Shown: positions 47,151-55,556 of the stretch, piece after piece
Layout of the letters: the number at the start of each line of letters is the position of its first letter
Position numbering within the stretch: position 1 is the first letter of the stretch
DNA from: Streptomyces liliifuscus
Lineage (GTDB): Bacteria > Actinomycetota > Actinomycetes > Streptomycetales > Streptomycetaceae
DNA: 64,000 bases
Direction: 5' to 3'
NCBI RefSeq assembly: GCF_016598615.1
Contig: NZ_CP066831.1
Location: 10,540,001-10,604,000 of the forward strand
Notes under the pieces: generated by a model
Seen by the model: the letters and a program-made list of their open reading frames with translations, nothing else
The model's database searches: none
Told to the model about the DNA's origin: nothing
Program-made: the position numbers and the translations under genes

Positions 47151-48425
47151 ATGAACTTCGTCAAGCGCGCCGGGCTGAGCCTGCGTGCCAGGAAAGTCAG
47201 GACCGCCGTCCTGCTGGGGATCTTCGTTGTCATCTGCACCCTGCTGCTGGGCGGCTTCCTGTTGCAGGGCGCCTCCGCCCGGCAGGAGGCGGACGCGCAG
47301 CGGACGATCGGCGTCGACGTCACGCTGAAGGCCAAGGGCCTCACCCCGGCGCTGGCGGACCGGCTCGGGTCGTCCCCGCAGGTCCACCGGTACAACCCGC
47401 GGCTCCCGATCGAGGCCGACGCCCGCGGTGTCGAGCCGCTGGAGTCCGACGTCCCGAGGCCCGGCGGCAACCGCTCCGGGGCGAAGGGGCAGCGTCACCT
47501 GGCACTGAACGGCGTGCGGGACTCGGAGCTGCTGCTGCCCTTCTCGTACGGCTCGAACAAGATCACAGCCGGGCGTGGGATCACTCCCGAGGACGCCGAC
47601 CGCCAGGTCGCCGTGGTCGAGAGACGGCTGGCCGAGAAGAACGGGCTCAAGGTCGGCGACACCATCCGAGCGGAGACCGCCGACGGAAAACGCACCGTGC
47701 CGCTCACGGTCGTCGGGATCCACCGCGACTCGACGCAGGACCCGTCGAGGTGGACGCCGCCGCAGCTGCTGCCCGGCAACACCCTGTACGTGCCGGTCCG
47801 CACAGCTCAGCAACTGGGCCCCGGCGCCGCGGACCTGGCCGAGGCGGTCTTCAGGATCGGCTCCCCGGAACAGGCCGAGCAGCTGCATGCCGAGGCCAGG
47901 CGGCTCCTCGGCACGGCGTCGTTCGACTTCCGCGTCAACGACAAGGCGTACAAGGACCAGGTCCGTCCGATCCAGCGCGTCGGTACCTTCTCCAGGCTGA
48001 TCGTCCGGCTCATCGCCGTGGCCGGGGCGCTGGTTCTCGGGCTCATCGTGATGCTGCAGATCCGGGAGCGCCGCGACGAACTCGGCATGCTGCTGTCGCT
48101 GGGCGAGAAGAAGTGGAAGCTCATCGGCCAGCACACCGTGGAAGTGGCCGCCGTCGCACTGCCCGCGGTGGCCGTCGCCGCCCTGGCCGGTCAGATCGCC
48201 GCCCAGCAGGCGGGCGACGCGCTGCTGGGCCACCAGGAGCCCGCCGCCTCCCCGCGACCCCGTGCCCCGGACACATCGGCCGATTCGCCGGAGATGCGTG
48301 TCGAGCCGTCCGACCTCGGCAAGGTCGCCGGAATCGGTCTCGGCATCTCCCTGGTCTCCACCGTCGTCCCCGGCATCGGAATTCTCCGCCTCCACCCCCG
48401 CTCCATCCTCACCGACAGCGAATAA
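47151..48425 (+). CDS. ABC transporter permease (FtsX/MacB type), first
   Basis: A 424-residue membrane protein. One N-terminal membrane segment (TAVLLGIFVVICTLLLGGFL) and three C-terminal segments flank an extracytoplasmic domain, the MacB/FtsX layout. The last membrane region contains LSLGEKKWKLIGQHTVEVAA, the coupling segment. Such exporters work on antimicrobial peptides, lipoproteins or other amphiphiles, or act as sensors with a two-component system. ATG 47151 begins with MNFVKRAGLSL, almost the same as the next permease, so the two arose by duplication. Confidence 0.92.
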   Translation: MNFVKRAGLSLRARKVRTAVLLGIFVVICTLLLGGFLLQGASARQEADAQRTIGVDVTLKAKGLTPALADRLGSSPQVHRYNPRLPIEADARGVEPLESDVPRPGGNRSGAKGQRHLALNGVRDSELLLPFSYGSNKITAGRGITPEDADRQVAVVERRLAEKNGLKVGDTIRAETADGKRTVPLTVVGIHRDSTQDPSRWTPPQLLPGNTLYVPVRTAQQLGPGAADLAEAVFRIGSPEQAEQLHAEARRLLGTASFDFRVNDKAYKDQVRPIQRVGTFSRLIVRLIAVAGALVLGLIVMLQIRERRDELGMLLSLGEKKWKLIGQHTVEVAAVALPAVAVAALAGQIAAQQAGDALLGHQEPAASPRPRAPDTSADSPEMRVEPSDLGKVAGIGLGISLVSTVVPGIGILRLHPRSILTDSE

Positions 48426-48462
48426 GCACCGCACCGACACAGACCGGGAGAGCCGACCGAAC

Positions 48463-49851
48463 ATGAACTTCGTCAAACGCGCAGGGTTCAGCCTGTGGTC
48501 CCGCAGGGGCAGGACCCTGATCACCCTGTGCACCTTCCTCGTCATCTCCGTGATGGTGCTGGCCGGGGTACTGATCCAGGACGCGACCGCCCAGGCCAAG
48601 GAGGAGGCCAAGCGCTCCGTGGGCGCCGAGGTCAACCTGGTGATGGACCTGAGCGGCCAGAACGCCGGCGGTGGTCTGGTGGCCCCTCAGATCAGCGCCG
48701 CCACGGTGGAGAAACTGGGCGCGTCCGGGCTTGTCCAGAAGTACAACTACTCCATGTTCGACCGGGGCGTCCTCAAGGGCGGTACCGAGCTGGTCACCGG
48801 GGGAGCGGACACCGCGGCCTCCGGCATGGGCCCCGATGGCACCGCGACCCTCGGGGTCCTCGACTCGGCCCTGCTGCCCGACTTCCGCAGCGGCAAGTTC
48901 CAACTCCTGTCCGGAGCACATCTCACCGCCGCCGACAAGAACAAGCGCCTGCTGCTGGTCGAGGAGAGGCTGGCCCGGAAGAACGGCCTCAAGACCGGCG
49001 ACAAGCTCATCCTGGGCGCGAACGAAGGCTCTGCCAAAGCGGAGTTCACCGTGGCAGGGATCTTCCGGGACCCGCGGCCCAGCTCCGAACCCGAACCCGA
49101 GTACTTCATCGATCCGGCGAACATGCTGTACGCGTCCATCGGCGGCTTCGCCGGACTCAACGCCACCGAGGACAACTCCCTCCGGGTCACGAAAGCGACG
49201 TTCCTCCTTGAGGACGCCGGAGACCTCGGGAAGTTCAAGGAGGAGGCCGAGCGGATCGCCGGGGCAGAGCTCGACGGGTTCCAACTGGACGCGAACGACA
49301 AGGCGATCCAGCAGATGACGGGCCCTCTGGACAGCATCGGTTCCACCGCCGCCCTCGCGATGTGGCTGATCGGTGTCGCGGGCGCCGCCGTCCTCGTCCT
49401 CCTCGTCAACCTCGCGGTCAAGCAGCGCCGCAAGGAGTACGGCGTGCTGCTGGCCATGGGCGAGAAGAAGTGGAAACTCGTCGCCCAACAGGCGCTGGAG
49501 ATCGTCGCGGTCGCGGCCCTCGCCATCGGACTGAGCTCCCTGTTCACCCAGAGCCTGACCCAGAGCGCGAGCCGGTCGCTGCTCGGCCAAGAGGCAGCCG
49601 AGGCCCGGCACAAGCTCGACTCCTGGCAGCCTCCGGCTCCCGGCAGCACCGGCATCGACCAGGGCATCGACCCGAACGACAAGCCGGTGGAGAACGCCGA
49701 CCCCATCGACAGGATCGACATACGCCTCGACCCCGCGGCCCTTGCCACCGTGGGCGCCGTCGGCCTCGGCCTCGGACTGCTCGCCACCGCCGTTCCCGCC
49801 GCCTCCGTACTGAGGCTCAGCCCGCGGACCATCCTCACGAAGGGCAAGTGA
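48463..49851 (+). CDS. ABC transporter permease (FtsX/MacB type), second
   Basis: A 462-residue paralogue of the preceding permease (MNFVKRAGFSLWSRRGRTLI). Topology is again one N-terminal membrane helix, a large external domain and three C-terminal helices, including LLAMGEKKWKLVAQQALEIV. The two proteins probably form a heterodimer. ATG 48463 has GGGAG upstream. The stop overlaps the start of the ATPase gene. Confidence 0.92.
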   Translation: MNFVKRAGFSLWSRRGRTLITLCTFLVISVMVLAGVLIQDATAQAKEEAKRSVGAEVNLVMDLSGQNAGGGLVAPQISAATVEKLGASGLVQKYNYSMFDRGVLKGGTELVTGGADTAASGMGPDGTATLGVLDSALLPDFRSGKFQLLSGAHLTAADKNKRLLLVEERLARKNGLKTGDKLILGANEGSAKAEFTVAGIFRDPRPSSEPEPEYFIDPANMLYASIGGFAGLNATEDNSLRVTKATFLLEDAGDLGKFKEEAERIAGAELDGFQLDANDKAIQQMTGPLDSIGSTAALAMWLIGVAGAAVLVLLVNLAVKQRRKEYGVLLAMGEKKWKLVAQQALEIVAVAALAIGLSSLFTQSLTQSASRSLLGQEAAEARHKLDSWQPPAPGSTGIDQGIDPNDKPVENADPIDRIDIRLDPAALATVGAVGLGLGLLATAVPAASVLRLSPRTILTKGK

Positions 49852-50564
49852 CAACCACCATGGCCACCACCGTCGCCACCACCACCGAAGCCCCGCCCGT
49901 CCTCCGGCTCGACGGCGTCAGCCACACCTACATCGGCCAGCGCCGCCGGACCACCGTGCTCAAGAACATCGACTACAGCTTCCGGCGCGGCACGTTCTAC
50001 ACCGTCCTGGGGCCCTCGGGCAGCGGCAAGACCACCCTGCTCAGCCTCGCCAGCGGCCTCGACGCACCCACCCGCGGCACCATCAGCTTCAACGGCGAGG
50101 ACCTGACGAAGCTGGGCCTCGGCCGCTACCGCAACAAGCACGCCGCCACGATCTTCCAGCACTACAACCTGCTCACCTACATGACCGCCCTTCAGAACGT
50201 CACCACCGCCATGGAGATCACCGGCGTCAAGCCGGGCAGCGGCGGCCGCAGGGCCCGAGCTCTGGAACTCCTGGAACAGGTCGGCCTGGACAGGCACATG
50301 GCCACGCGCAACGTCATGAAACTCTCCGGCGGCCAGCAGCAGCGTGTCGCCATCACCCGCGCTCTGGCCTGCGACGTCGACATCCTCTTCGCCGACGAAC
50401 CCACCGGAAACCTCGACGAGGACACCGCCCAGGGCATCATCGACACGTTCCGCGAACTGGCCCACGAACAGGACAAGTGCGTGGTGGTCGTCACCCACTC
50501 CCAGCGCCTGGCGGCCCAGTCCGACCGCGTCCTCACCCTGCGCAAGGGCAAATTGACGGAGTGA
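49848..50564 (+). CDS. ABC transporter ATP-binding protein (MacB/LolD-like)
   Basis: A 238-residue ATPase. Walker A is GPSGSGKTTL, the Q-loop is FQHYNLLTYMTA, the signature LSGGQQQRVAITRAL, Walker B ILFADEPTGNLDE and the switch VVVVTHSQRLA. Together with the two permeases it makes an export-type complex. GTG 49848 overlaps the upstream stop, and ATG 49860 is an alternative. It ends the operon; a converging hypothetical gene begins 29 bases later. Confidence 0.95.
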   Translation: MTTTMATTVATTTEAPPVLRLDGVSHTYIGQRRRTTVLKNIDYSFRRGTFYTVLGPSGSGKTTLLSLASGLDAPTRGTISFNGEDLTKLGLGRYRNKHAATIFQHYNLLTYMTALQNVTTAMEITGVKPGSGGRRARALELLEQVGLDRHMATRNVMKLSGGQQQRVAITRALACDVDILFADEPTGNLDEDTAQGIIDTFRELAHEQDKCVVVVTHSQRLAAQSDRVLTLRKGKLTE

Positions 50565-50593
50565 CCCCTGGGCGGCTCGCTCGCCGTACGCGG

Positions 50594-51139
50594 CTACTCC
50601 GGGAGCTCCAGCATGGGTTCACCGCAGGACTGGCATTCCGCGTAGACATCGAGGTCGTTGAGTATCTCGGCGTACTCGGGATGGCCCTTGAGGGCCGCCG
50701 CGGCGGCGAGCAGATAGCGAGTGGTGATCAGGTCGTGCTCCGCCGTGGCCAATGTGTCCGCCAGCAGGGTCATGGCCTCGGGGAGTGCCTGACGATAGGC
50801 GTCCGCGATGTCGTCGGGCAGGTCGGCGGGAGTCTCGCCGAGTTCACCGGAGCACATCGCCACGAGGCCGACGACGTACAGGTATTCGTCGCGCTTGGCC
50901 GGAGGAAGCCCGCGCGCGATCGTGACGATGTACGGCACGGCCGCGTAGGCCGCCGGCCAGGCGGTGCCCTCGGAACACAGGTACGGCCACAGGTCGTTGA
51001 AGTGCCCGCCGTTCGTGGGGTCGGCCATCAGGTGGCGCAACTCGTCGGGAACGAAGGGGGAGTCGGGCGCGCTGCCCTGCCCCTTGGACCAACCCCGGTG
51101 GTCGAGGGCGGGCCAACGCGGGTCGTCCAAAGGCATCAT
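50594..51139 (-). CDS. Hypothetical protein with C-terminal Cys pair
   Basis: A 181-residue soluble protein that I do not recognise. It is rich in Trp, Pro and acidic residues, has a central helical stretch (WPAAYAAVPYIVTIARGLPP and AMTLLADTLATAEHDLITTR) and ends in CQSCGEPMLELPE, a possible zinc or redox knuckle. No signal or membrane segment is seen. The second ATG at 51136 is directly adjacent to the first. A TACACT box lies about eight bases before the start, compatible with a leaderless mRNA. It is divergent from another uncharacterised gene. Confidence 0.5.
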   Translation of the reverse strand: MMPLDDPRWPALDHRGWSKGQGSAPDSPFVPDELRHLMADPTNGGHFNDLWPYLCSEGTAWPAAYAAVPYIVTIARGLPPAKRDEYLYVVGLVAMCSGELGETPADLPDDIADAYRQALPEAMTLLADTLATAEHDLITTRYLLAAAAALKGHPEYAEILNDLDVYAECQSCGEPMLELPE

Positions 51140-51301
51140 GGGCGCACAGTGTAGGTGGACCGGACCGCCCGTCGATCGGGAGGCCCCGGTGTCTCTCGGC
51201 AGCGAGCCGACCGCCTCCGCAGAGCCGCGCCCGCCTGGGACTTGTCCGGGCGATCAAGTTCGAATGGGATCCCGGGTACCGGGGCGTGACAGGATCTGCA
51301 C

Positions 51302-51721
51302 ATGGTGCTTGCGGGTGAGTTCTTCCTGGCCGCGGACGATGCCTCCACTTCGCGGGTCGGCCCGCGCAAGAGACACGATTTTCCTGCCGTGCCGTGTGAC
51401 GGCATCTATCCGGATGACGCGGTTCTCAGCTGGGAGACGCTGCTGACGGGCGCGCCCGCGAGCCCGCTCCGGGACGTGGTGCCCATGGCCAACGACGGGT
51501 TCACCGTCTTCGCTGTTCCGGAGCCGCTGTGTACGGCTTTGGCGAGTGCGGAGAGGGAGCAACTCCGCACGACAGGCGTTGCGTGGGCTGAGAGTGCCTT
51601 CGAGCCGGACAATGAGATCTCACCGGATGGAGCGGTGGACCTCCTTGAGCGCCTGTCGGTTCTGGCCGGCAGGCGGGCAGAGAGAGGCCTGAGCCTGTAC
51701 TGCTGGTACTTCGCTCCCTGA
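51302..51721 (+). CDS. Hypothetical protein
   Basis: A 139-residue soluble protein with no motif known to me. It starts with a possible strand (EFFLAADDASTSRVGPRKRH) and has a helical region TALASAEREQLRTTGVAWAE. Codon use matches the surroundings, so it is probably expressed. It is divergent from the preceding uncharacterised gene with 162 bases between them. The protein size and Trp-rich end (SLYCWYFAP) recall immunity-like proteins in actinomycetes, but that is only a guess. Confidence 0.5.
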   Translation: MVLAGEFFLAADDASTSRVGPRKRHDFPAVPCDGIYPDDAVLSWETLLTGAPASPLRDVVPMANDGFTVFAVPEPLCTALASAEREQLRTTGVAWAESAFEPDNEISPDGAVDLLERLSVLAGRRAERGLSLYCWYFAP

Positions 51722-51800
51722 CCTCACCGCCCACGTGCCTGTACTGCAGACCCCTGGCCTTGCCGCCGGCAACTCTTCTCGCCGAGATGCTCTCGGTGTC

Positions 51801-52838
51801 TCATCGGACAGGCTGTCCGGGGATCCTCGGAAGGACCTTTCCAGCGATGTCGAGGAGAGCGCTGTCGTCCGGAAGGGCTCCGGATTCGCTCCACACGGTG
51901 ATGTCGCAGTAGCCGCCCCGGTCGTCGCGGTCGAGGGCCACGGTCAGCGTCCTGGCCAGCGGGCCTTGTTCCACCGGTCCGCCGGATCCGCCGTTCCCGA
52001 GATTGATCTCCAACTTCATGGTGTGGGCCGAGGCGAAGACCGCGGGCCGACCGCGAACCGTGAGGGTCTTGATGTCCGTCTCGTCCCCGAACTTCATCAG
52101 CTTCACGTACTGGTCGGTCGTCAGGTCGTTGTAAGTGGCCGAGACATTCACGGTGAACGTGTCGAACGCGACCTCGGCCTCCGGTAGGGCGACCTTCCCA
52201 TCGGTCAACGGAGCGGTGTTGCTGGTACCGGAAGCAGCGGTCGCGGTCTCCCCGGGCGTTCCCAGGAGCTGGGCCAGGTCCGGCCGGTTGAGCACCTTGC
52301 ACAGCTCTTCACCGGTCACGGGCCGGGGCGTCTGCTTGTAGACCTTCGGCAGTTCCTCGTGTGCTCCGTCCGAACACGAGGCGGGCCGCGGCGAGGTGCT
52401 GACGTCGGACGGCATCACGTGCGGGGCCACCCACAGCGCGGCCGCGAGTGCGCCGAACAGGGCCACGGCCGCAACGGCCTGGCCCCATGCGTTGTGGTCC
52501 TTCTCCGGAGTGCCCGGGCCGGGACGTGGCCCCGCTCCGACCTGGGCCTGCGGCTGTGCCTGCGCCTGCGCTTGGGCCTGCGCCTGGGCGGCAGCATCGA
52601 CCGCCGCCCCGTCCGCGGGGGCTGCCGGACTCGGGTCCCGGCGTGCGCGCAAGGCCCGGACCACCGCGTGGATGCGTACAGCGGTGAACACGAGGAACAC
52701 CGCGCCGATCCCGGCCGCGACCCGATCGCGATCGTGGACGGCGAGATACATGATGCGTACGCCGAGAACGGACCCGACCACGATGAGGAGGGGTTCGCGG
52801 ACCCAGAACGGCAGGAGACGGACGAGGAAACCGAGCAT
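51801..52838 (-). CDS. DUF6215-like membrane protein with Ala-Gln repeat
   Basis: A 345-residue protein. Two N-terminal membrane segments (LLIVVGSVLGVRIMYLAVHD, IGAVFLVFTAVRIHAVVRAL) are followed by a linker with a run of AQ dipeptides and a third membrane segment (VAAVALFGALAAALWVAP). The extracytoplasmic C-terminal domain of about 200 residues has cysteines at its start and end and a single mixed sheet (LTVALDRDDRGGYCDITVW). The name DUF6215 comes from memory and is not certain. It lies 137 bases downstream of the methyltransferase gene and may share its transcript. The function is unknown. Confidence 0.6.
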   Translation of the reverse strand: MLGFLVRLLPFWVREPLLIVVGSVLGVRIMYLAVHDRDRVAAGIGAVFLVFTAVRIHAVVRALRARRDPSPAAPADGAAVDAAAQAQAQAQAQAQPQAQVGAGPRPGPGTPEKDHNAWGQAVAAVALFGALAAALWVAPHVMPSDVSTSPRPASCSDGAHEELPKVYKQTPRPVTGEELCKVLNRPDLAQLLGTPGETATAASGTSNTAPLTDGKVALPEAEVAFDTFTVNVSATYNDLTTDQYVKLMKFGDETDIKTLTVRGRPAVFASAHTMKLEINLGNGGSGGPVEQGPLARTLTVALDRDDRGGYCDITVWSESGALPDDSALLDIAGKVLPRIPGQPVR

Positions 52839-52975
52839 CCGGTGATCTCACCAGGTCAGGACCACATTCGCCGTGGTGGAAGCCACAATTCCGGGTACGT
52901 ACAGAACCTGCCGACCCAAGAGACGCCAAGCGGTCGACCCCAAGATCGATATCGGTCCTGGTGGCAGTACCTGCT

Positions 52976-53827
52976 TCAGAGGGAGGCGAGCAGCCCGTAC
53001 AGGAGTGGGATGCGGGGCGCGCTTTCAGGCAGGCGCCACCAGCCGGACGGGGTGGGGATCATCTGCGGGAAGCGGGGCCAGGGAAGTTCCTCGCTCTCGC
53101 GGAGCCGGACGATGCGCAGGCCGGCCCCGGCCAGTGCGTTGATCACCTCGTCCAGGCCGTGCCGCCACTCGAAACTCTCCGTCGCGCCGTCGACGGCCGG
53201 GCCGTCGGTGTACGTATGGGTGGAGTCGCCGCGGATGGCGCCGCGCCCCTGGAGATAGTCGTGGCGCAGAAGAAGGTCCGGGCCCTCGTCGGGAGCGGGT
53301 TTGGGGCCCAGTGCGTTGAGCAGGGGGTGGAACTCGACGAGGTACAGCCGTCCACCCGGCTTGAGGAGACGGGCGATCACCTCCGCCCAGCGGTCCAGGT
53401 CCGGCAGGTAGCACAGCGCCCCCTTGCCGGTGTAGACCACGTCGAAACGTCGTGGGCCGAGCGCGTCCACGGCGTCGTACACATTGGCGCGGACGTAGTC
53501 GACGGCGCAGTCCGCCTTGGCCGCGAGGTCCCGGGCCGCCGCCACCGACGCCCCGGAGATGTCGAGTCCGACCGTGCGCGCACCACGCCTCGCGAACGCG
53601 AGGGTCTCCGTGCCCAGATGGCACTGCAGATGCGCGACCTCCCGCCCCGCCAACTGCCCGAGGTCCTCCCACTCGAAGGGAGCGAACCAGCGGAACGGAT
53701 CGGGTTGCTCGTCGACGCCGTAGAAACGGCTGGCCAGGTGTACGGGAGTCCGCGCGTCCCAGTTCGCCCGGTTGGCCTGCATCATCTCCCGGACAACGGG
53801 ATCGAACCGCTCGGCAGCCTCAGTCAT
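52976..53827 (-). CDS. SAM-dependent methyltransferase
   Basis: A 283-residue class I methyltransferase. Its SAM loop is VAHLQCHLGTETLAFARRGA with the acidic end TVGLDISG, followed by VYTGKGALCYLPDLDRWAEV and LLKPGGRLYLVEFHPLLNAL. This resembles small-molecule methyltransferases of the UbiE/Coq type. ATG 53827 is the natural N-terminus; a much longer open frame extends upstream through unrelated genes and is not believed. The substrate is unknown. Confidence 0.9.
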   Translation of the reverse strand: MTEAAERFDPVVREMMQANRANWDARTPVHLASRFYGVDEQPDPFRWFAPFEWEDLGQLAGREVAHLQCHLGTETLAFARRGARTVGLDISGASVAAARDLAAKADCAVDYVRANVYDAVDALGPRRFDVVYTGKGALCYLPDLDRWAEVIARLLKPGGRLYLVEFHPLLNALGPKPAPDEGPDLLLRHDYLQGRGAIRGDSTHTYTDGPAVDGATESFEWRHGLDEVINALAGAGLRIVRLRESEELPWPRFPQMIPTPSGWWRLPESAPRIPLLYGLLASL

Positions 53828-54026
53828 GCATCCATCCAACCGTGAAGTTCCGTCCTGCCGAAGCATCTCGGTGGATCTCGACAAGTCCCCTCGACAAGTC
53901 CCCTCGCGAAGCCCCTTCGCACGAAACCCGAAAGAAGTCGCCCGAGGACCGATGAGTTGTGGAGCGGGCCGCGGTCTACCCCTGCGAAAGGCATCAACAC
54001 CCCACAACGAAGCAGGAGTCAGTGCC
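53828..54026. promoter_or_regulatory. Divergent promoter region with a short direct repeat
   Basis: About 199 bases between the methyltransferase and the DUF6069-like gene. TCGACAAGTCCCC occurs twice in a row near 53878-53903. I see no gene. Confidence 0.35.
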
Positions 54027-54503
54027 ATGAGCGCAACCACGACCCAGACCCGTTCCGCCGCCTCGTCCCTGTCCGCCGCGCGGTCCGCACGACTGCTCGA
54101 CACACGCCCCGTGTGGCTGGTCGGCGTCCTCGCCACGCTCGCCGGTGCCGTCGTGACCGAGGCGTTCGGGCTCATCGCCCGAGGCGCCGGAGTACCGATG
54201 GAGGCGGCCAGTCCCGGCGCCACGGAAGCGGCGGAGATCCCAGTGGGCGGCTTCTTCGGAGGTGTGCTGTTCTGGTCGGTCGTCGGCATCGTCCTCGCGG
54301 TGGTCCTGGCCCGCTGGGCGAAGCGGCCCGCCCGTACCTTCGTGGTGACCACCGTCGTGCTCACCGCACTGTCCATGGCCGGTCCGGCGGTGGCCCCGCA
54401 CACCGCGACCTCCACCCAGGTCGTCCTGGCGGTGTCCCATCTGGTGGCCGCCGCTGTGATCATCCCCGTGGTGGCGCGTCGGCTCTCCCACCGGCGCCCG
54501 TGA
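54027..54503 (+). CDS. DUF6069-like membrane protein
   Basis: A 158-residue protein with four membrane segments (VWLVGVLATLAGAVVTEAFG, VLFWSVVGIVLAVVLARWA, TTVVLTALSMAGPAVAP and VSHLVAAAVIIPVVARRL). It belongs to an actinobacterial membrane family of unknown role that I recall as DUF6069. ATG 54027 has CAGGAG upstream. It is converging with the secreted protein gene through a strong terminator. Confidence 0.75.
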   Translation: MSATTTQTRSAASSLSAARSARLLDTRPVWLVGVLATLAGAVVTEAFGLIARGAGVPMEAASPGATEAAEIPVGGFFGGVLFWSVVGIVLAVVLARWAKRPARTFVVTTVVLTALSMAGPAVAPHTATSTQVVLAVSHLVAAAVIIPVVARRLSHRRP

Positions 54504-54528
54504 CCCGCATCGGAAGACGTGGAGCAAC

Positions 54529-54562
54529 AGTGGCGGCCGGCCCCCATGGGCCGGCCGCCACT
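54529..54562. terminator. Bidirectional hairpin terminator
   Basis: Perfect 15-bp arms (AGTGGCGGCCGGCCC and its complement) around CCAT lie between two converging genes. Confidence 0.8.
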
Positions 54563-54582
54563 GACGTCGTGCTGTTTCGAGG

Positions 54583-55110
54583 TCAGGCGCAGAGGACGCG
54601 GGTCTCGGGCGTGTAGACCGGACCGCCGCCGGTGTTCGCGCTGTCGCTGAACTCGGCGTAGAAGTACGAGTAGAAGCCGATGTTCCCGTTGCAGCCGGAG
54701 TCGGCGGCGATCTGCAGGGTGAGGGTCACGGTCCGGCTCTGACCGGGCGGGATGGTGGCACCGTAGTTGGTGCCGAGGTCGGCGGGTCCGGTGCCGGAAC
54801 ATGGAACGCTGCCGGTCGCCGTGGCCAGGCTGCAACCGGTGAAGCTGTACCTGAGATCGGGCCGTTGGGTGGTCAGCCAGGTCGGGTCGATCGTCTGATG
54901 GATGAACCAGACGTCGTAGGTCCTGTTGTTGGTGAGCGTCATCGACAGATTCACCGTGCCACCCGGGGTCGCGGTGGCGCTGTCGGTGGTGAAGGTCAGA
55001 TCGGCCGGGCCCGGTTCGGCCGCGCTCGCGGTGGGCGCGAGCCCGAACAGGGCGAGGACGAAGGCGAGGACGCCGGCGAGACCGATGCGTCTCAGCTGTG
55101 TTGATCGCAT
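54583..55110 (-). CDS. Secreted protein with four cysteines, unknown function
   Basis: A 175-residue exported protein. A Sec signal peptide covers residues 1-31 (FVLALFGLAPTASA). The mature part is beta-sandwich-like (TPGGTVNLSMTLTNNRTYDV) and has four cysteines that could form two disulfides. It resembles conserved repeat or Ig-like adhesin segments, but no repeat unit is present. ATG 55110 starts the signal peptide. A terminator follows. The function is unknown. Confidence 0.65.
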   Translation of the reverse strand: MRSTQLRRIGLAGVLAFVLALFGLAPTASAAEPGPADLTFTTDSATATPGGTVNLSMTLTNNRTYDVWFIHQTIDPTWLTTQRPDLRYSFTGCSLATATGSVPCSGTGPADLGTNYGATIPPGQSRTVTLTLQIAADSGCNGNIGFYSYFYAEFSDSANTGGGPVYTPETRVLCA

Positions 55111-55556
55111 GACCCGGGAGGCTAGGCAAACCGCGAACGCACCGTCTGCCCCAACGGACACACCCGGAGCGACGCTCGGCCGGAAGTGCGCGTCCAGTGA
55201 TGCCGCCGTGAAGCCGCCTCGACGAATGGGTCCTTCTCGCATTGGCGCACGGCAACACGGAATCGAGGACCCGAAGGGCGCGGCGCGCCACGCCGGACTG
55301 CTCCCCGGAACAGAGCGGAGCGACAAGGTGGCAATGGCGGATTCGGGATGCGTCGGCAGCCACCGGATGACCGCCGCCGCGTGCGACGCGACGACAGTTT
55401 CGGTCAGTCGTATGCGTTTGGGCCACGCGCGCGGCCGCATGACCGGCTGCGGCTCGTGATGACGAGAGCCGGGGTGCGCGGGCTCGCGGCGTCCGCGTTA
55501 GGGTCTGATCAATTGTCGTATCGGTGATGTCGAAGTGGGCTCCGGGCGGGGGACTT
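55111..55556. promoter_or_regulatory. Divergent intergenic region
   Basis: About 446 bases between the secreted protein gene and the glycosyltransferase gene. I see no convincing gene. A short A/T-rich stretch around 55498-55522 (GTTAGGGTCTGATCAATTGT) may carry a promoter for the glycosyltransferase. Confidence 0.35.
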
